From NCBI GenBank assembly GCA_046726955.1, contig JBKPBQ010000624.1, forward strand, positions 1 to 34,702: a DNA stretch of 34,702 bases, given 5' to 3'. The notes under the pieces were generated by a model. It was given only the letters and a program-made list of their open reading frames with translations. It made no database searches and was not told where the DNA came from. Of the stretch, positions 33,045 through 34,702 are shown in pieces. Position 1 is the first letter of the stretch, and each line of letters begins with the position of its first letter. Made by a program: the position numbers and the translations under genes. The DNA is from CAVPGH01 sp046726955. Its GTDB lineage: Bacteria; Acidobacteriota; Vicinamibacteria; Fen-336.

Positions 33045-34514
33045 GTGTTGCCCGCCGAAGGGTGCGTCGCGCGCCCCCGGCTCGTCCGGGGGCTGGGGGT
33101 TCTTCTGGCTCTCGGTCTCGCGCTCACCGCCTGCGGCGGCTCGAGCTCGGGACCGACACCGGCTCCCAGCGCGCCCGGCGTCCGTCCCAGCTTCGTCGTG
33201 ATCATCGCCGACGACATGGCCCGGGACCTCTTCGGCCCGGGCCACCGCTTCCCGTTCTTCGCCCTGCCGAACCTCGATCGCCTCGCCGCCCGCGGAGTCC
33301 TCTTCGACCGCGCGTTCGTCACCACGTCGCTCTGCTCGCCGAGCCGGGCCACCATGCTCTCCGGCCTCTACGCCCACACCCATGGCGTCCTCGGCAACGA
33401 GGCGCGCGACCTCTCGCCCGGCACAGTGACCTACCCGCAGCTCCTCCAGCAGGCGGGATACAAGACGGCGTTCGTGGGCAAGTGGCACATGGACTCGTCG
33501 AAGGACGGGCCGCGCCCCGGCTTCGACTACTGGGTGAGCTTCCGCGGCCAGGGCGTCTACGAGGATCCCACTCTCAACGAGAACGGGCGATCGGTGAAGC
33601 GCACGGGCTACATCACGGACATCCTCACCGACTACGCCCTGCAGTGGCTGCAGGCCCGCGGCAACGAGCCCTTCCTGCTCATCCTCTCCCACAAGGCCGC
33701 GCACGATCCCTTCCACCCCGCTCCCCGTCACGCGGGAGCGCTGGGCACCGACGCGCTTCCCGAGCCCCCGAACTTCGAGGACTCGTTCCTCGCGAAACCC
33801 GCGTGGCAGCGGCGGTACGTCATGTGCGGCGGCACCGCGGCCGACCTCTCCGGCTGTCCCGATCCGCCACCCTCGTTCCTTCCTCGCTGGCCGTGGCGCG
33901 CGCGCGAGCCGTGGCGGCTCGACTACCTGCGAACGCTCATGGCCCTCGACGACAGCGTGGGCAGCGTGACGGCGGCGCTCCAGAACCAGGGGCGCGCGGA
34001 GTCGACGTACGTCGTCTTCGTGAGCGACAACGGCTTGTTCCTGGGCGAGCACCGCCTCGGCGACAAGCGGCTCATGTACGAGGAGTCGATCCGCGTGCCC
34101 TTCCTCGTCGCCGGGCCGCGCCTCGCCCCGCGCCGGAGCTCGGCGCTCGTCCTCAACCTCGATCTCGCGCCGACGCTCCTCGACCTCGCGGGCGTGTCCG
34201 CTCCCCCATCGATGCAGGGCCGCTCGCTCGCGGGCGTGCTGCAGGGCGGCCCTCCGGTCCGCGACTCGTTCCTTTACGAGTACTTCGCGGACACCGCGAT
34301 CCCCGGCATTCCGCGCATGGTGGGGGTCCGCACGGAGCACTGGGCCTACGTCGCGTACCCCGATCGCGCTCCCGAGGACGAGCTCTACGACCTCGACCGC
34401 GATCCCGGAGAAATGACGAGCATCGCCAACGATCCCGCCGAAGCTACCGAGAGGGTGGAACTGCGCGCGCAGCTCGAGCGGCTTCTCGCGGCCACGGGCG
34501 CGCCTCCGATCTGA
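33045..34514 (+). CDS. Sulfatase (formylglycine-dependent), lipoprotein
   Basis: A 489-residue sulfatase. The N-terminus has a lipoprotein signal ending LTAC (Cys30) and a Gly/Ser/Pro linker. The core begins PSFVVIIADDMARDLF with the metal-binding Asp pair. CSPSR at residues 97-101 is the sulfatase signature; Cys97 would be converted to formylglycine. GYKTAFVGKWHMDSSKDGPR, LLILSHKAAHDPFHPAPRH, and VVFVSDNGLFLGEHRLGDKR supply the remaining active-site residues. The arylsulfotransferase just upstream is a likely functional partner. The sulfatase-modifying enzyme must be encoded elsewhere. The GTG start at 33045 has no strong ribosome binding site but is the codon that keeps the whole signal peptide. 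The substrate is unknown. Confidence 0.93.
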   Translation: MLPAEGCVARPRLVRGLGVLLALGLALTACGGSSSGPTPAPSAPGVRPSFVVIIADDMARDLFGPGHRFPFFALPNLDRLAARGVLFDRAFVTTSLCSPSRATMLSGLYAHTHGVLGNEARDLSPGTVTYPQLLQQAGYKTAFVGKWHMDSSKDGPRPGFDYWVSFRGQGVYEDPTLNENGRSVKRTGYITDILTDYALQWLQARGNEPFLLILSHKAAHDPFHPAPRHAGALGTDALPEPPNFEDSFLAKPAWQRRYVMCGGTAADLSGCPDPPPSFLPRWPWRAREPWRLDYLRTLMALDDSVGSVTAALQNQGRAESTYVVFVSDNGLFLGEHRLGDKRLMYEESIRVPFLVAGPRLAPRRSSALVLNLDLAPTLLDLAGVSAPPSMQGRSLAGVLQGGPPVRDSFLYEYFADTAIPGIPRMVGVRTEHWAYVAYPDRAPEDELYDLDRDPGEMTSIANDPAEATERVELRAQLERLLAATGAPPI

Positions 34515-34656
34515 AACCGCATTCGCGGGCGCCGCGATACCGTTCGCCGGTTGGTGCGGCGCGCTCGCCGATCCTTTGGGAACGACGCCTTCCCGACGGC
34601 CGTAGCATGTAGCGAGCGGGCCGGCGCAGCCCGCGACCCATCAGAACGGGGGGCTC

Positions 34657-34702
34657 ATGGTGCGAGTCGACGGATCCGGCGGCGGCGAGGCCCTCATCCG
34701 GG
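34657..34702 (+). CDS. Possible start of a further gene (3' partial)
   Basis: An ATG at 34657 with a G-rich upstream stretch (ACGGGGGG) opens a frame that runs off the end of the window: MVRVDGSGGGEALIR. Fifteen codons are too few to assign a family, and the start could be chance. Confidence 0.3.
   Translation, partial: MVRVDGSGGGEALIR

Noticed and set aside
34529..34562. GCGCCGC and GCGGCGC inverted repeat after the sulfatase
   Set aside because: Loop of 20 bases and no T run; too weak to call a terminator.

Overview
The window comes from a high-GC bacterium whose codons end almost always in G or C. The mix of genes suggests a soil-type Acidobacteriota or a related deep-branching phylum: a propeller sensor kinase, many secreted S9 and S41 peptidases and lipoproteins, a DUF1080 protein, GH99- and GH13-type hydrolases, and sulfatase and sulfotransferase lipoproteins. 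This assignment is inference; no rRNA or other phylogenetic marker is present. I found no tRNA, rRNA, CRISPR array, insertion sequence or phage gene.

Region 1 (1-6577) is a compact plus-strand operon for aerobic carbon monoxide oxidation. It encodes an XdhC-type maturation factor fused to a C-terminal YHS metal-binding domain (5' end outside the window), the MoxR-type ATPase CoxD, the VWA protein CoxE, and the three structural subunits CoxM (FAD), CoxS (two 2Fe-2S) and CoxL (Mo-Cu). CoxL carries the AYRCSFR active-site loop of genuine form I CO dehydrogenase, and the M-S-L order is also that of form I. The maturation genes lie upstream of the structural genes. A TerC-TerB pair follows (6640-7878).

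Region 2 (7860-11435) is a long minus-strand periplasmic-propeller histidine kinase. It is flanked by two gene remnants: a NarL-type receiver tail at its 3' side and the N-terminus of a second propeller kinase at its 5' side. Region 3 (11436-15606) holds a frameshifted coiled-coil protein, an S41 peptidase lipoprotein, a small secreted protein and an SGNH-type membrane protein.

Region 4 (15607-16682) is a two-gene unit of a His-rich exported protein and a MerR regulator. It sits behind a textbook MerR-type promoter with a 20-bp spacer and a perfect inverted repeat inside that spacer. Region 5 (16854-20659) has a Tat-lipoprotein GH99-like hydrolase, a small hydrophobic protein, and a GH13 alpha-amylase whose frame is broken by one missing C. 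Region 6 (20706-24565) is a minus-strand TPR membrane protein followed by an S9 peptidase with a DUF3108-like tail. Region 7 (24666-30584) has a DUF3516-type helicase, a convergent RhlE helicase, an AI-2E-family transporter and a ferritin-like protein. Region 8 (30581-34702) has a small minus-strand ORF, a DUF1080 protein, an arylsulfotransferase lipoprotein, a sulfatase lipoprotein, and possibly the start of one more gene.

The best candidates for new biology are the XdhC-YHS fusion within the CO dehydrogenase operon (a possible Cu-delivery module) and the MerR-controlled His-rich exported protein. Two single-base deletions break otherwise well-conserved genes (near 11570 and 19221). They may be sequencing errors, so those frames should be treated with caution.
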